Under the pieces are notes generated by a model that did not search any database, was not told the origin of the DNA, and worked only from the letters and a program-made list of their open reading frames with translations. From assembly GCF_017916455.1 (NCBI RefSeq), contig NZ_JAFMSY010000003.1, forward strand, positions 186,001 to 250,000: 64,000 bases of DNA, in the 5' to 3' direction. This document shows positions 1 through 7,811 of the stretch, piece by piece. How positions within the stretch are numbered: position 1 is the first letter of the stretch; each line of letters starts with the position of its first letter. A program made the position numbers and the translations under genes. This DNA is from Nocardioides xinjiangensis (GTDB lineage: Bacteria > Actinomycetota > Actinomycetes > Propionibacteriales > Nocardioidaceae).

Positions 1-121
1 CGAGGCGTTCAACAAGATCGCCGACGGCGAGTACGACCACGTGGCCGAGCAGGCCTTCTTCATGTGCGGCGGTCTGGACGACGTCGAGCAGAAGTGGGCC
101 GAGATCCAGAAGAGCCTCTGA
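1..121 (+). CDS. atpD: ATP synthase F1 subunit beta, C-terminal end (partial)
   Basis: The reading frame starting at base 2 gives the last 39 codons of a protein ending in EIQKSL. It carries the helical C-terminal region typical of F1 beta subunits, including an [15 protein letters not shown] segment. The beta subunit is the catalytic ATP-binding subunit of the membrane-attached F1 head. The rest of the gene lies outside the window. The stop codon TGA shares its final A with the ATG of the next gene, so the two are translationally coupled, as expected at the end of an atp operon. Identification rests on this short tail plus the following epsilon subunit. Confidence 0.9.
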   Translation, partial: EAFNKIADGEYDHVAEQAFFMCGGLDDVEQKWAEIQKSL

Positions 122-531
122 TGGCCTCGGACGCCTCGACCGACAAGGCCCTCCAGGTCGAGCTGGTCGCCGCCGACCGACTCGTCTGGTCGGGCCAGGC
201 CACCATGGTCATCGCCCGCACGACCGAAGGCGACCTCGGCATCCTCCCCAACCACGCTCCGCTGCTGTCCTCGATCATCGAGGGCGTGGTGGACGTGCAG
301 ACGGTGGACGGCGAGACCTGGGTCGCCGCTGTCGACGCCGGCTTCCTGTCGGTGGCCGACAACCGCGTCTCGATCCTCTCCGAGCGCGCCGAGATGTCGC
401 ACGAGATCAACCTGGAGAAGGCTCGGCAGGACCTCGAGCGGGCGCAGGCGTCCGGCGAGAACGACGACGCGGCCCAGGAGGCCGTGCGTCGTGCCGAGGC
501 ACGGATCCGCGCCGTCGAGCGGGCCTCCTGA
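121..531 (+). CDS. atpC: ATP synthase F1 subunit epsilon
   Basis: 136-residue epsilon subunit of the F1Fo ATP synthase, part of the central stalk that couples proton flow to catalysis and can inhibit ATP hydrolysis. The N-terminal beta-sandwich is recognisable (LQVELVAADRLVWSGQA, then GDLGILPNHAPLLS), followed by a helical hairpin rich in Glu, Arg and Ala. The start at 121 was chosen because it overlaps the atpD stop (TGATG) and gives the usual actinobacterial length; the longer upstream frame lies inside atpD. It is the last gene of the atp operon and is followed by a perfect hairpin. Confidence 0.96.
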   Translation: MASDASTDKALQVELVAADRLVWSGQATMVIARTTEGDLGILPNHAPLLSSIIEGVVDVQTVDGETWVAAVDAGFLSVADNRVSILSERAEMSHEINLEKARQDLERAQASGENDDAAQEAVRRAEARIRAVERAS

Positions 532-557
532 CAGGAGCCGTCCGACCGACCGCTAGG

Positions 558-591
558 GTGAGCGCACGAACCGCATGGTTCGTGCGCTCAC
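558..591 (+). terminator. Perfect 15-bp hairpin after atpC
   Basis: GTGAGCGCACGAACC and its exact reverse complement are separated by GCAT. It lies 27 bp after the atpC stop, so it could end the atp transcript, although no T-run follows. A TAGGGT box (554-559) overlaps its left edge, so a regulatory role in the 5' leader of the next gene is also possible. Confidence 0.5.
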
Positions 592-610
592 TGCGTTGCG
601 AGGGGTGTGG

Positions 611-1054
611 ATGCCGGTCTGGGAATGGGCGCTCGACATCGTCGGGCTCATCCTGCTCCTCGCCCTGCTCTACGGCATCTCCCTGATCGTCCGGCGCCGC
701 CTCCTCGCCCGCCACGGCGGCACCTTCGAGCTCAGCTACCGGGCCCGGTCCGACCGCCCGGGCCGAGGGTGGCTGCTCGGCATCGGTCGCTACTCCGGCC
801 AGTCGCTGGAGTGGTTCCGCATCTTCTCGCTGTCGCCGCGACCCAAGCGGGTCTGGGCCCGCGACCTGCTGGAGTACTCCGGCCGCCGCTCGCCGGCAGG
901 GCCGGAGGAGATGTCGCTGTACGACGGCCACGTGGTGGCGTCGTGCCGCTACGGCGGCGAGCCGCTCGAGATCGCCATGAGCGAGGCGTCGTTGACCGGG
1001 TTCCAGTCCTGGCTGGAGTCCGGCCCCCCGGGCACCGACTGGAACCGGCGCTAG
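611..1054 (+). CDS. DUF2550 membrane-anchored protein
   Basis: 147-residue protein of unknown function matching the actinobacterial DUF2550 family, which commonly follows atpC (Rv1312 in M. tuberculosis by recollection). One transmembrane helix sits at the N-terminus (about residues 5-25, IVGLILLLALLYGISLIV), followed by a basic stop-transfer stretch RRRLL and a soluble cytoplasmic domain with GWLLGIGRYSGQSLEWFRIF. The start at 611 is preferred: it has a GAGGGG ribosome site six bases upstream, while the in-frame ATG at 575 falls in the loop of the upstream hairpin. The 3' end overlaps the end of the convergent lacI-type gene by four bases. Confidence 0.8.
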   Translation: MPVWEWALDIVGLILLLALLYGISLIVRRRLLARHGGTFELSYRARSDRPGRGWLLGIGRYSGQSLEWFRIFSLSPRPKRVWARDLLEYSGRRSPAGPEEMSLYDGHVVASCRYGGEPLEIAMSEASLTGFQSWLESGPPGTDWNRR

Positions 1055-2151
1055 CCGGCCACGTCGGTCGGGGGAGCGACGGGTCCGGTCGAGCCGCCGA
1101 GGCGGAGCTCGACGGGAAGCACCACGTCGGCCGTCTCGGCGCCGGCGATCCGGTCGAGGACCGCCTGTGCGGTCGCGCGTCCCTTCTCGGCCAGCGGTTG
1201 CGCCACGGTCGTCAGGTCGACGTCGAGCCACGGCGTGGGCACCCCGTCGAACCCGGCGACGCTCAGGTCGTCCGGCACGCGGAGGCCGCGGCGGCGGGCC
1301 TCCACCACGGCGCCGGCGGCCTGCACGTCGCTCTGGCACACCAGGGCGGTGACGCCCGGCCTGCCGCCGGGAGCCGCGTCGAGCCACGCGGCGACCGTCG
1401 CCTGGGCGGCACCGATGTCGCTGGCGCACGCACCGACGACCTCGGCGTCGGGGAACACCTCACGCAGCCCGGCCTCGCGCTCGCGCTGGGGGTGTGACGC
1501 CTCGAGCATGAGGATCGCCACCCGGCGGTGACCCAGGTCGTGCAGGTGGCGGGCGAGGGCCGCGACACCGCCGCGGTGGTCGATGTCGATGAACGTGGTG
1601 CCGGGCCACGACGGACCCTCGACGACGACCATCGGCACCTCGCGCGCCGCGAGCTCGTCGTAGGAGCCCCAGGTCTCGCGACCGCAGATGTCGTAGATCG
1701 CGGCGTCGAGGGGGAGACCGACGTGGTCGGCGTCGTCCGGCATGAGCAGCAGCCCGAGGCCGGCGGCGTCGAGGACCTGGGAGATGGCGTCGAGCATGGG
1801 CAGCGCGGCCGGGTCGCTGAACGCGGTGCTGAGCCGGCCGACCGCGATGCCGACGACGCCGCTGCGGCCGCGGCGCAGGTTGCGTGCCAGGGGGTTCGGG
1901 CCCGTGTAGCCCAGCGAGGCGGCCGCGGCGAGCACGCGCGAGCGGGTCGCCTCGGAGACCGGCTTGTTGCCGGAGAACGTGAGCGACGCCGTGGACAGCG
2001 AGACCTCTGCGGCCGCGGCGACGTCGGCCAGCGTGGGCGTGCGTGCCGGCGTCCCGGCCGGGGTTCCAGCCGGGCTTCCGGCCGGGGTTCCGGCCGGGGT
2101 TCCGGTCGGGGTTCCGGGGGAGGTGCGAACTGGACGGGGCACGACGGCCAC
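1051..2151 (-). CDS. LacI-family transcriptional regulator with GTPAG-repeat N-terminal extension
   Basis: 366-residue LacI/GalR-type repressor. The helix-turn-helix (TLADVAAAAEVSLSTAS, about residues 40-56) and hinge are followed by a periplasmic-binding-protein-like effector domain ending with FDGVPTPW and TVAQP motifs. Unusually, about 38 residues precede the HTH and are built from GTPAG/GSPAG repeats encoded by an imperfect 12-bp repeat. I see no ATG, GTG or TTG between codon 5 and the HTH, so the extension must be translated unless the gene uses a rarer start. The start codon is GTG. It is divergent from an MFS transporter, with two palindromes between them, so autoregulation and control of the transporter are likely. 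The effector is unknown, probably a sugar. Confidence 0.9.
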   Translation of the reverse strand: MAVVPRPVRTSPGTPTGTPAGTPAGSPAGTPAGTPARTPTLADVAAAAEVSLSTASLTFSGNKPVSEATRSRVLAAAASLGYTGPNPLARNLRRGRSGVVGIAVGRLSTAFSDPAALPMLDAISQVLDAAGLGLLLMPDDADHVGLPLDAAIYDICGRETWGSYDELAAREVPMVVVEGPSWPGTTFIDIDHRGGVAALARHLHDLGHRRVAILMLEASHPQREREAGLREVFPDAEVVGACASDIGAAQATVAAWLDAAPGGRPGVTALVCQSDVQAAGAVVEARRRGLRVPDDLSVAGFDGVPTPWLDVDLTTVAQPLAEKGRATAQAVLDRIAGAETADVVLPVELRLGGSTGPVAPPTDVAG

Positions 2152-2157
2152 GCTAGC

Positions 2158-2185
2158 ATCGAATCGATTCGATCGAAACGTTTCG
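2158..2185. promoter_or_regulatory. Two adjacent palindromes, likely LacI operators
   Basis: ATCGAATCGATTCGAT (2158-2173) and CGAAACGTTTCG (2174-2185) are each perfect palindromes with a central CG, the hallmark of LacI/GalR operators. They lie between the divergent regulator and transporter starts. Confidence 0.7.
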
Positions 2186-2228
2186 CCGACCGTCCGCCGA
2201 GCTGGTTCGTGCCTGCGAGGAGCTGCCC

Positions 2229-3428
2229 GTGCCCACCTTGACCGCTGCCCGCAACGCCGTCGGGCTGACGTTCTTCCTCAACGGGCTGGTGTTCTCGAGC
2301 TGGGTGTCGCGGATCCCCGAGGTGCGCTCGAGCTTCGACCTCACCAACGGCCAGCTCGGCCTCCTGCTGCTGGCCATCGCGGTGGGGTCGGTCCTGGCGC
2401 TGCCCACCACGGGTGCCGCGATCAACGCGTGGGGGACCGTCCGCGTGGTCCGCGTCGGGGCGGCTGCGGCCACCGCCGGGATGCTGGCCGCCGCCCTCGG
2501 CCTGGGCCACCTGCTGGCACTCACGGTCGTGGGCCTCTTCGTCTACGGCCTGGGCATCGGCGTGTGGGACGTGGCGATGAACGTCGAGGGCGCCGAGGTC
2601 GAGCGCGGCCTGCGCCGCACGATCATGCCCCGCTTCCACGCCGGCTTCAGCGGCGGGACGGTCGTAGGCGCGCTGCTGGGAGCGCTGCTCATCCGGATCG
2701 ACGTCCCCGCGCTCGCGCACCTGGCGGCCGTCGTGGTGCTGTCGGTGGTCCTCGTGTGGCGGTCGTCGCCGTCCTTCCTGCCCGTCGTGGAGCGGCGCGA
2801 GCAGCAGGCCACCTCGGCGGCTCGGGCCTGGCTCGAGCCGCGCACCCTGCTGATCGGCGTGATGGTACTGGCGCTGGCGATGACCGAGGGCACCGCCAAC
2901 GACTGGCTCGCGGTCGCCCTCGTCGACGGGCACGACGTCTCGCACGCGGTCGGCGTCGCCGGCTTCGCGGTGTTCGTGCTGGCCATGACGGCCGGCCGGT
3001 TCGCCGGCACCGGACTGATCGACCGCTTCGGTCGTGTGCTCGTGCTGTGGGGGACCATGGTGATCGCCGGAGCCGGGGTCCTGCTGATCGTCTTCGCCAC
3101 CCACCCGGCCCTCGTCGTGGCGGGCATCGTCCTGTGGGGGGTGGGCGCCTCGCTCGGCTTCCCCGTCGGCATGAGCGCTGCGGCCGACAACCCCGTGCGA
3201 GCCGCCTCGCGCGTCAGCGTCGTCTCCACGATCGGGTACGCCGCCTTCCTCGCCGGTCCGCCCCTCCTCGGGTTCGTCGGCGACCAGGTCGGCACGCTCA
3301 AGGCGCTGCTCGTGGTCGCCGTGCTGCTGATGCCGGCGGCACTGGTGGTGCCCTCGGCGCGCGAGCGGCACGGTGGGCGGGCGGTGCGCGAGCCGGTCGT
3401 GGACCGCGTCGGGGAGCCCGGCGCGTAG
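2229..3428 (+). CDS. MFS transporter
   Basis: 399-residue integral membrane protein with about twelve hydrophobic segments, of the major facilitator superfamily. It resembles the YbjJ-like branch (start FFLNGLVFSSWVSRIPEVR, then GQLGLLLLAIAVGSV). The GTG start at 2229 follows a GAGGAG ribosome site. The gene is transcribed away from the adjacent LacI-type regulator and the palindromes lie directly upstream, so it is probably the main regulated target. The substrate cannot be read from sequence; a sugar or small metabolite is a guess from the regulator type. The last 30 residues are hydrophilic and Arg-rich. Confidence 0.85.
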   Translation: MPTLTAARNAVGLTFFLNGLVFSSWVSRIPEVRSSFDLTNGQLGLLLLAIAVGSVLALPTTGAAINAWGTVRVVRVGAAAATAGMLAAALGLGHLLALTVVGLFVYGLGIGVWDVAMNVEGAEVERGLRRTIMPRFHAGFSGGTVVGALLGALLIRIDVPALAHLAAVVVLSVVLVWRSSPSFLPVVERREQQATSAARAWLEPRTLLIGVMVLALAMTEGTANDWLAVALVDGHDVSHAVGVAGFAVFVLAMTAGRFAGTGLIDRFGRVLVLWGTMVIAGAGVLLIVFATHPALVVAGIVLWGVGASLGFPVGMSAAADNPVRAASRVSVVSTIGYAAFLAGPPLLGFVGDQVGTLKALLVVAVLLMPAALVVPSARERHGGRAVREPVVDRVGEPGA

Positions 3429-3453
3429 GGCTGCCGACCTCGCGACGCCGCCG

Positions 3454-6400
3454 TCAGTCGTCGAAGAGGCGGCGGACGTCGTCGGCGGTGATGCCCGTGG
3501 ACGAGGCGCCGTCGCCGTCGATGACCTTGGCGAAGAGCTCGGCCTTGCGGGCCTTCAGCGCCATCACCTTCTCCTCGATGGTGTCGGCGGCGACCAGGCG
3601 GTAGACGTGGACGTGCCGCGCCTGACCGATCCGGTGGGCCCGGTCCACGGCCTGCGCCTCCGCGGCGGGGTTCCACCAGGGGTCGAGCAGGAAGACGTAG
3701 TCGGCCTCGGTGAGCGTGAGGCCCGTGCCGCCGGCCTTCAGGCTGATGAGGAACACCGGGGCCTCGCCGCCGCGGAACGCCTCGATGACGGCGTCGCGGT
3801 CCCTGGTCGTGCCGTCGAGGTAGACCGTGGCGACGCCCTCGTCGCCCAGGCGGTCGCGCACGCGGCGCAGGTAGGTCGTGAAGGTGCTGAACACGAGTGC
3901 CCGGTGACCCTCCGCGGTGATCTCGACCAGGTGCTCGGCGAGCAGGTCGACCTTGGCCGAGCCGACGTGCTCGTGGTCCGGGTCGACGAGCGCCGGGTCG
4001 AGGGCGAGCTGCCGCAGCCGGGTCAGGGCGGTGAAGATCGCGACCCGGTTGCGGTCGAAGTCCTCGACCAGCCCGAGGATCCGCTGGCGTTCCTTGGCGA
4101 GGTGGGCGTCGTAGATCCGGCGGTGCCGCGGCTCGAGCTCGACCTCGAGGACCTGCTCCTGCTTCGGCGGCAGCTCCGCCGCGACGAGGTCCTTGGTGCG
4201 CCGGAGGACGAAGGGCCGGATCCGCGTGCGGAAGCGCCTGAGCGCCGCCTCGTCGCCGTCCCTCTCGACCGGACCCACCACGACGTCGCGGAAGCGGCGC
4301 GAGGTGGGGTAGAGGCCGGGGGCGGTGATGGAGAGCAGCGACCACAGCTCCATCAGCCGGTTCTCGAAGGGCGTGCCCGTCACGGCCAGCCGGAAGTCGG
4401 CGTCGACGGCCCGGGCGGCGGCATGGGTCTTGCCCTGGTGGTTCTTGACCTGCTGCGCCTCGTCGAGCACCAGCCCGCTCCAGTGACGGGCGGTGAACTG
4501 CTGTCGCTCCAGCCGCAGCAGGGTGTAGGTGGTCACCACGACGTCGCTGGAGTCGGCGACCGCCGCGACGTCGTCGGTGCGCCGGCCCACGACGCCCACG
4601 CGGAGGCCGGGGGCGTGCATCACCGCCTGCTGCCGCCACGCCGTCACGACGCTGGTCGGGGCGACGACCAGGAAGGGCGAGTCGGCACCGGTGGCGACCG
4701 CGTGCTGCACCAGGGCGAGCACCTGCAGCGTCTTGCCGAGCCCCATGTCGTCGGCGAGGATCCCGCCGAGCCCGTGCTCGCGCAGGAACGCCAGCCACCA
4801 GAACCCCTCGAGCTGGTAGGGGCGCAGCGTCGTCGCCAGGCCGACGGGCTCGGGTCGCGGGAGCTCCTGGACGTCGCGCAGCGCGGTGGCCCGCTCGGCC
4901 CACGCGGCTGCCTGCTCGTCCACCACGCCGAGGTCGGCGAGCTCGGCCCACACGCCGAGGTCGGCGGCCCCCACGCGCACCCGGTCGGGATCGGACTCGC
5001 GCAGCTGGGCGGCGAGGGCGACCACCTCGTGCAGCCGGGCGAACTCCGGCCGGTCGAGCGCGACGTAGGTGCCGCTGGGCAGCACCAGGTAGCGCTCGTC
5101 CCGGGTCACGGCCGCGAGCACGTCGGAGAGCGGGACCTGCTCGCCGTCGACGGTGACGTGCACCTCGAGGTCGAGCCAGTCGGTGTGCCCGGGAGGTGCC
5201 GCGGCCACGGTGAAGGCGATCTCGGGGTCGGCGGTCGACTCCCGGAAGACGGGCGGCTCCCGCTCCTCCACCTCGAGGTCGGGCAGGGTCCGCAGGTGGG
5301 GCAGGTCGTGCAGGGCGAGGGCGAGCGCGTCACCGCCCGCGATCTCGGTCGTCGTCGTCAGCCCGTCGGGGACGCCCGCCAGCACCGCGCGCTCGGCGTC
5401 GGGGTCGCGGACACCGCCGAGCGGGTCCTCGCTCGCCAGGGCGGTGCGCCGCTCGCCGTAGCGCCACGCCCAGTGCAGCGTGGCGTGCACCGCCGCCTGC
5501 CAGGTGACGGTGAGGACCAGTCGCGGACGCGGGGGAGCGGGCGGCTCGAGCGAGCCGTCGGACGACGCGACCCGGGCCACGCGCGCCAGCGGGCCCACGG
5601 CCTCCAGGAACGCCGCCCGGTCCGTCGGCTCCGCGACCACGGGATCGCCGAGCACGAGCTCCATCACCGCGTCGGGGCACGGCTCGGAGAGGTCGGCCAG
5701 GACCAGGTCGTCACCGTCGAGCAGCCCGACCGACGTCGCGGGTCGCCCCACGGGCACGACCGCGCCCCCGCGCCAGCGCGCGTCGCCCACCTGCACCGAC
5801 GTCACGAGCGTCGGCCGGCCCTCGGGCTGGGTCAGGTCCGCGACGACCTGGGCCGGAGCGTCGCTCAGCCGCACCGAGGACACCCCGGCGCCGGCGACCA
5901 GGGTCACCCCGGCCGCGACGGCAGCGCGCAGCCCCGGGACGAGGTGGTCGCCGTAGTCGTCGAGTCGCGGAGCCGCGCCCGCGGCGAAGTACGCGTGCCG
6001 CGACACCAGCGCCCGGTGCAGGGCCTGCAGCGCCTCGACCTGCGCGGGCACGAACCGCGACAGCGCGACCGGCCCGGCGAGGTCGCTCCACTCGGCGCCG
6101 CTGCGTGCCCAGCCGCGGCGGGCGCCCGGACGGACCGGACGCATCGTCAGGTCGCCGCCGGAGCTGCGCGACCAGCGCACCGCCGCCCTGCGGGAGACCT
6201 CGAGCCCGAGCCGCTGGCCGGAGAGCGTCGACCTGGCCCGTGCCTCGAGCTCGTCGCCGAGGCGCGCGAGGTGCCGGCGCCACGGAGGGTCCGCCGGGCG
6301 CGGCGCGGGCGCGGGCTCGCGCAGGCGCAGTGCCACGGCGGCGCCGTGCTTGCACATCCGCCCGACCGGGCACGAGCAGGCGCTGAACACCCAGTTCGCG

Positions 6401-6606
6401 GCGGCGTGGACCTCGGCGTGGAACTGCACCCGGTAGGGGTCGGGGGCGCTGCCCCGCACCGCCGCCGTCGCGGTCAGGCTGCTGTCGGTCTCGTGGACCA
6501 CCGCCAGCTCCTCGACGGCGTCCTGGTAGGCCCGGGCACGCGACAGCGTGCCGTCGTCGAAGAAGCCGGCCAGGTAGGCGTCGGTGAGGGAGCGGCGGAT
6601 GTCCAT
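3454..6606 (-). CDS. SWIM zinc-finger SNF2-family DNA helicase/ATPase
   Basis: 1050-residue protein. A SWIM zinc motif lies near the N-terminus (C77-x-C79-x5-C85-x-H87, CSCPVGRMCKH), then a large poorly conserved middle region, then a complete SNF2 ATPase: Walker A DDMGLGKT near residue 617, DEAQ box near 713, and a C-terminal helicase domain with STFTTYL and AHRIGQ (near 990). Such proteins translocate on double-stranded DNA and are linked to transcription or repair; bacterial substrates are mostly unknown. It stands alone on the minus strand between the MFS gene and the adenosyltransferase gene. The ATG at 6606 begins MDIRRSLTD. Confidence 0.93.
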   Translation of the reverse strand: MDIRRSLTDAYLAGFFDDGTLSRARAYQDAVEELAVVHETDSSLTATAAVRGSAPDPYRVQFHAEVHAAANWVFSACSCPVGRMCKHGAAVALRLREPAPAPRPADPPWRRHLARLGDELEARARSTLSGQRLGLEVSRRAAVRWSRSSGGDLTMRPVRPGARRGWARSGAEWSDLAGPVALSRFVPAQVEALQALHRALVSRHAYFAAGAAPRLDDYGDHLVPGLRAAVAAGVTLVAGAGVSSVRLSDAPAQVVADLTQPEGRPTLVTSVQVGDARWRGGAVVPVGRPATSVGLLDGDDLVLADLSEPCPDAVMELVLGDPVVAEPTDRAAFLEAVGPLARVARVASSDGSLEPPAPPRPRLVLTVTWQAAVHATLHWAWRYGERRTALASEDPLGGVRDPDAERAVLAGVPDGLTTTTEIAGGDALALALHDLPHLRTLPDLEVEEREPPVFRESTADPEIAFTVAAAPPGHTDWLDLEVHVTVDGEQVPLSDVLAAVTRDERYLVLPSGTYVALDRPEFARLHEVVALAAQLRESDPDRVRVGAADLGVWAELADLGVVDEQAAAWAERATALRDVQELPRPEPVGLATTLRPYQLEGFWWLAFLREHGLGGILADDMGLGKTLQVLALVQHAVATGADSPFLVVAPTSVVTAWRQQAVMHAPGLRVGVVGRRTDDVAAVADSSDVVVTTYTLLRLERQQFTARHWSGLVLDEAQQVKNHQGKTHAAARAVDADFRLAVTGTPFENRLMELWSLLSITAPGLYPTSRRFRDVVVGPVERDGDEAALRRFRTRIRPFVLRRTKDLVAAELPPKQEQVLEVELEPRHRRIYDAHLAKERQRILGLVEDFDRNRVAIFTALTRLRQLALDPALVDPDHEHVGSAKVDLLAEHLVEITAEGHRALVFSTFTTYLRRVRDRLGDEGVATVYLDGTTRDRDAVIEAFRGGEAPVFLISLKAGGTGLTLTEADYVFLLDPWWNPAAEAQAVDRAHRIGQARHVHVYRLVAADTIEEKVMALKARKAELFAKVIDGDGASSTGITADDVRRLFDD

Positions 6607-6700
6607 GAGGCACCCATCGTGTCACCGGCCACCCACGCCGGTCGGGCGCTCTCCACAGCAGGCGGCGGGCGCTGTGCCGGGAACGCCCCGGGTCGTGCCG

Positions 6701-7300
6701 TCAGCGTTCCCCGCCGGGCACCCACAGCACGTCGCCACGCTCGCGGTTGGCGTGCCGGGCGAGGATGAAGAGCAGGTCGGAGAGGCGGTTGAGGTAGGTG
6801 ATGGCCAGGAGGTTCATGGTGTCCTCGTGCTCGGCCCACGCCGCCCAGCCGGCGCGCTCGGCGCGGCGTACGACCGTGCGCGCCACGTGGAGGTGCGCCG
6901 CTCCGAGCGTGCCGCCGTTGAGGATGAAGGAGCGCAGCGCCGGCAGCTCGGCGTTGTAGTGGTCGCACCATCCCTCCAGGCGGTCCACGTAGCCCTGCTC
7001 GACGCGCAGCGGCGGGTACTTTGGCTGCTCCGGGTCGTCGGGAGCCACCACCGGCGTGGAGAAGTCGGCGCCGACGTCGAAGAGGTCGTTCTGCACGCGC
7101 GTGAGGACGGCGACCACGTCCTCGTCGAGGCTTCCGTCGACGGCGCTGTGCGCGAGCGCGACGCCGATGTGGGCGTTGCCCTCGTCGACGCACGCGTACG
7201 CCTCGAGCCGCAGGTCGGTCTTGGAGGTCTCGCTCATGTCGCCGAGCCGGGTCCGCCCGCCGTCGCCGGTGCGGGTGTAGATGCGCGTGAGGTTGACCAT
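6701..7300 (-). CDS. PduO-type ATP:cob(I)alamin adenosyltransferase
   Basis: 199-residue cytosolic enzyme that adenosylates cob(I)alamin to make coenzyme B12. Family signatures are the N-terminal VNLTRIYTRTGDGG (ATP binding), HVARTVVRRAERAG and NRLSDLLFILAR. The start at 7300 was chosen because the family begins with this motif; the open frame upstream is not conserved. The product is the cofactor of the ethylmalonyl-CoA mutase encoded just beyond the STAS gene on the other strand, a functional pairing across a divergent region. Similar position to Rv1314c in M. tuberculosis. Confidence 0.95.
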   Translation of the reverse strand: MVNLTRIYTRTGDGGRTRLGDMSETSKTDLRLEAYACVDEGNAHIGVALAHSAVDGSLDEDVVAVLTRVQNDLFDVGADFSTPVVAPDDPEQPKYPPLRVEQGYVDRLEGWCDHYNAELPALRSFILNGGTLGAAHLHVARTVVRRAERAGWAAWAEHEDTMNLLAITYLNRLSDLLFILARHANRERGDVLWVPGGER

Positions 7301-7307
7301 GCGGCGG

Positions 7308-7313
7308 AGCCTA
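7308..7313 (-). promoter_or_regulatory. -10 box TAGGCT for the adenosyltransferase gene
   Basis: TAGGCT ends 7 nt before the ATG at 7300, which would place transcription start at or next to the start codon (leaderless mRNA). Confidence 0.5.
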
Positions 7314-7433
7314 GCCCCAGGGACTCCCCGCACGGGTTCGGGTATGGAGGCAACCGGCCGGGGTACAACTGCGTCTGTAGGAGTGACAGCAGTCACCGCC
7401 ACGGCGTCGGGGGACGCCGGTGAGGAGCACCGG

Positions 7434-7742
7434 ATGGACATCGTCGTCGACGGTCACACTCTCGTCCTGCACGGCGACTTTGACGTGCGCAGCACGGGGA
7501 AGGTCCGCAGCGCCATCTACGAGCGCCTCGAGGTGGGCGAGGGCGACGTCGTCATCGACATGAGCGACGTGACCGCCATCGACGCCACCGCGCTGCGGCT
7601 GCTCGCCGTGGCGACCCGCGCCGCCTGGCTCTCCGGCCACCACCTCACGGTGCGCAACCCCGGCCCGGCGGTGCGCCGGATGGCGCACCTGACCAGGCTC
7701 GCGCACGCGATCGAGGTCGAGCGGGTGGCCGCCACCGCCTGA
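7434..7742 (+). CDS. STAS-domain protein (anti-sigma factor antagonist-like)
   Basis: 102-residue single-domain STAS protein. The core GDVVIDMSDVTAIDATALRLL aligns with SpoIIAA-type anti-anti-sigma factors, which bind and titrate an anti-sigma kinase when dephosphorylated. At the usual phosphorylation region (D-S-S-G) this protein has D-A-T-A, leaving a Thr as possible acceptor. ATG 7434 follows a GAGGAG site; the longer frame from 7281 is unlikely. No anti-sigma kinase or sigma factor is adjacent, so its partner is unknown. It might instead be a phosphatase-independent STAS regulator. Confidence 0.8.
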   Translation: MDIVVDGHTLVLHGDFDVRSTGKVRSAIYERLEVGEGDVVIDMSDVTAIDATALRLLAVATRAAWLSGHHLTVRNPGPAVRRMAHLTRLAHAIEVERVAATA

Positions 7743-7799
7743 GCGCCGTGAGGCATCCGTCACACCTGTAGCCCGGTGACTCGCCGGCAACCGCCGCCC

Positions 7800-7805
7800 T
7801 ACTGT
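7800..7805 (+). promoter_or_regulatory. -10 box TACTGT for meaA
   Basis: TACTGT lies 6 nt upstream of the ATG at 7812 and no ribosome site is evident, suggesting a leaderless transcript. Confidence 0.55.
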
Positions 7806-7811
7806 GTCGCC

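Noticed and set aside
575..611. Upstream ATG start of DUF2550 at 575
   Set aside because: It lies in the loop of a perfect hairpin and lacks a ribosome site; ATG 611 has one.
3373..6768. 1131-residue plus-strand frame opposite the SNF2 gene
   Set aside because: Antisense shadow; helicase motifs are on the other strand.
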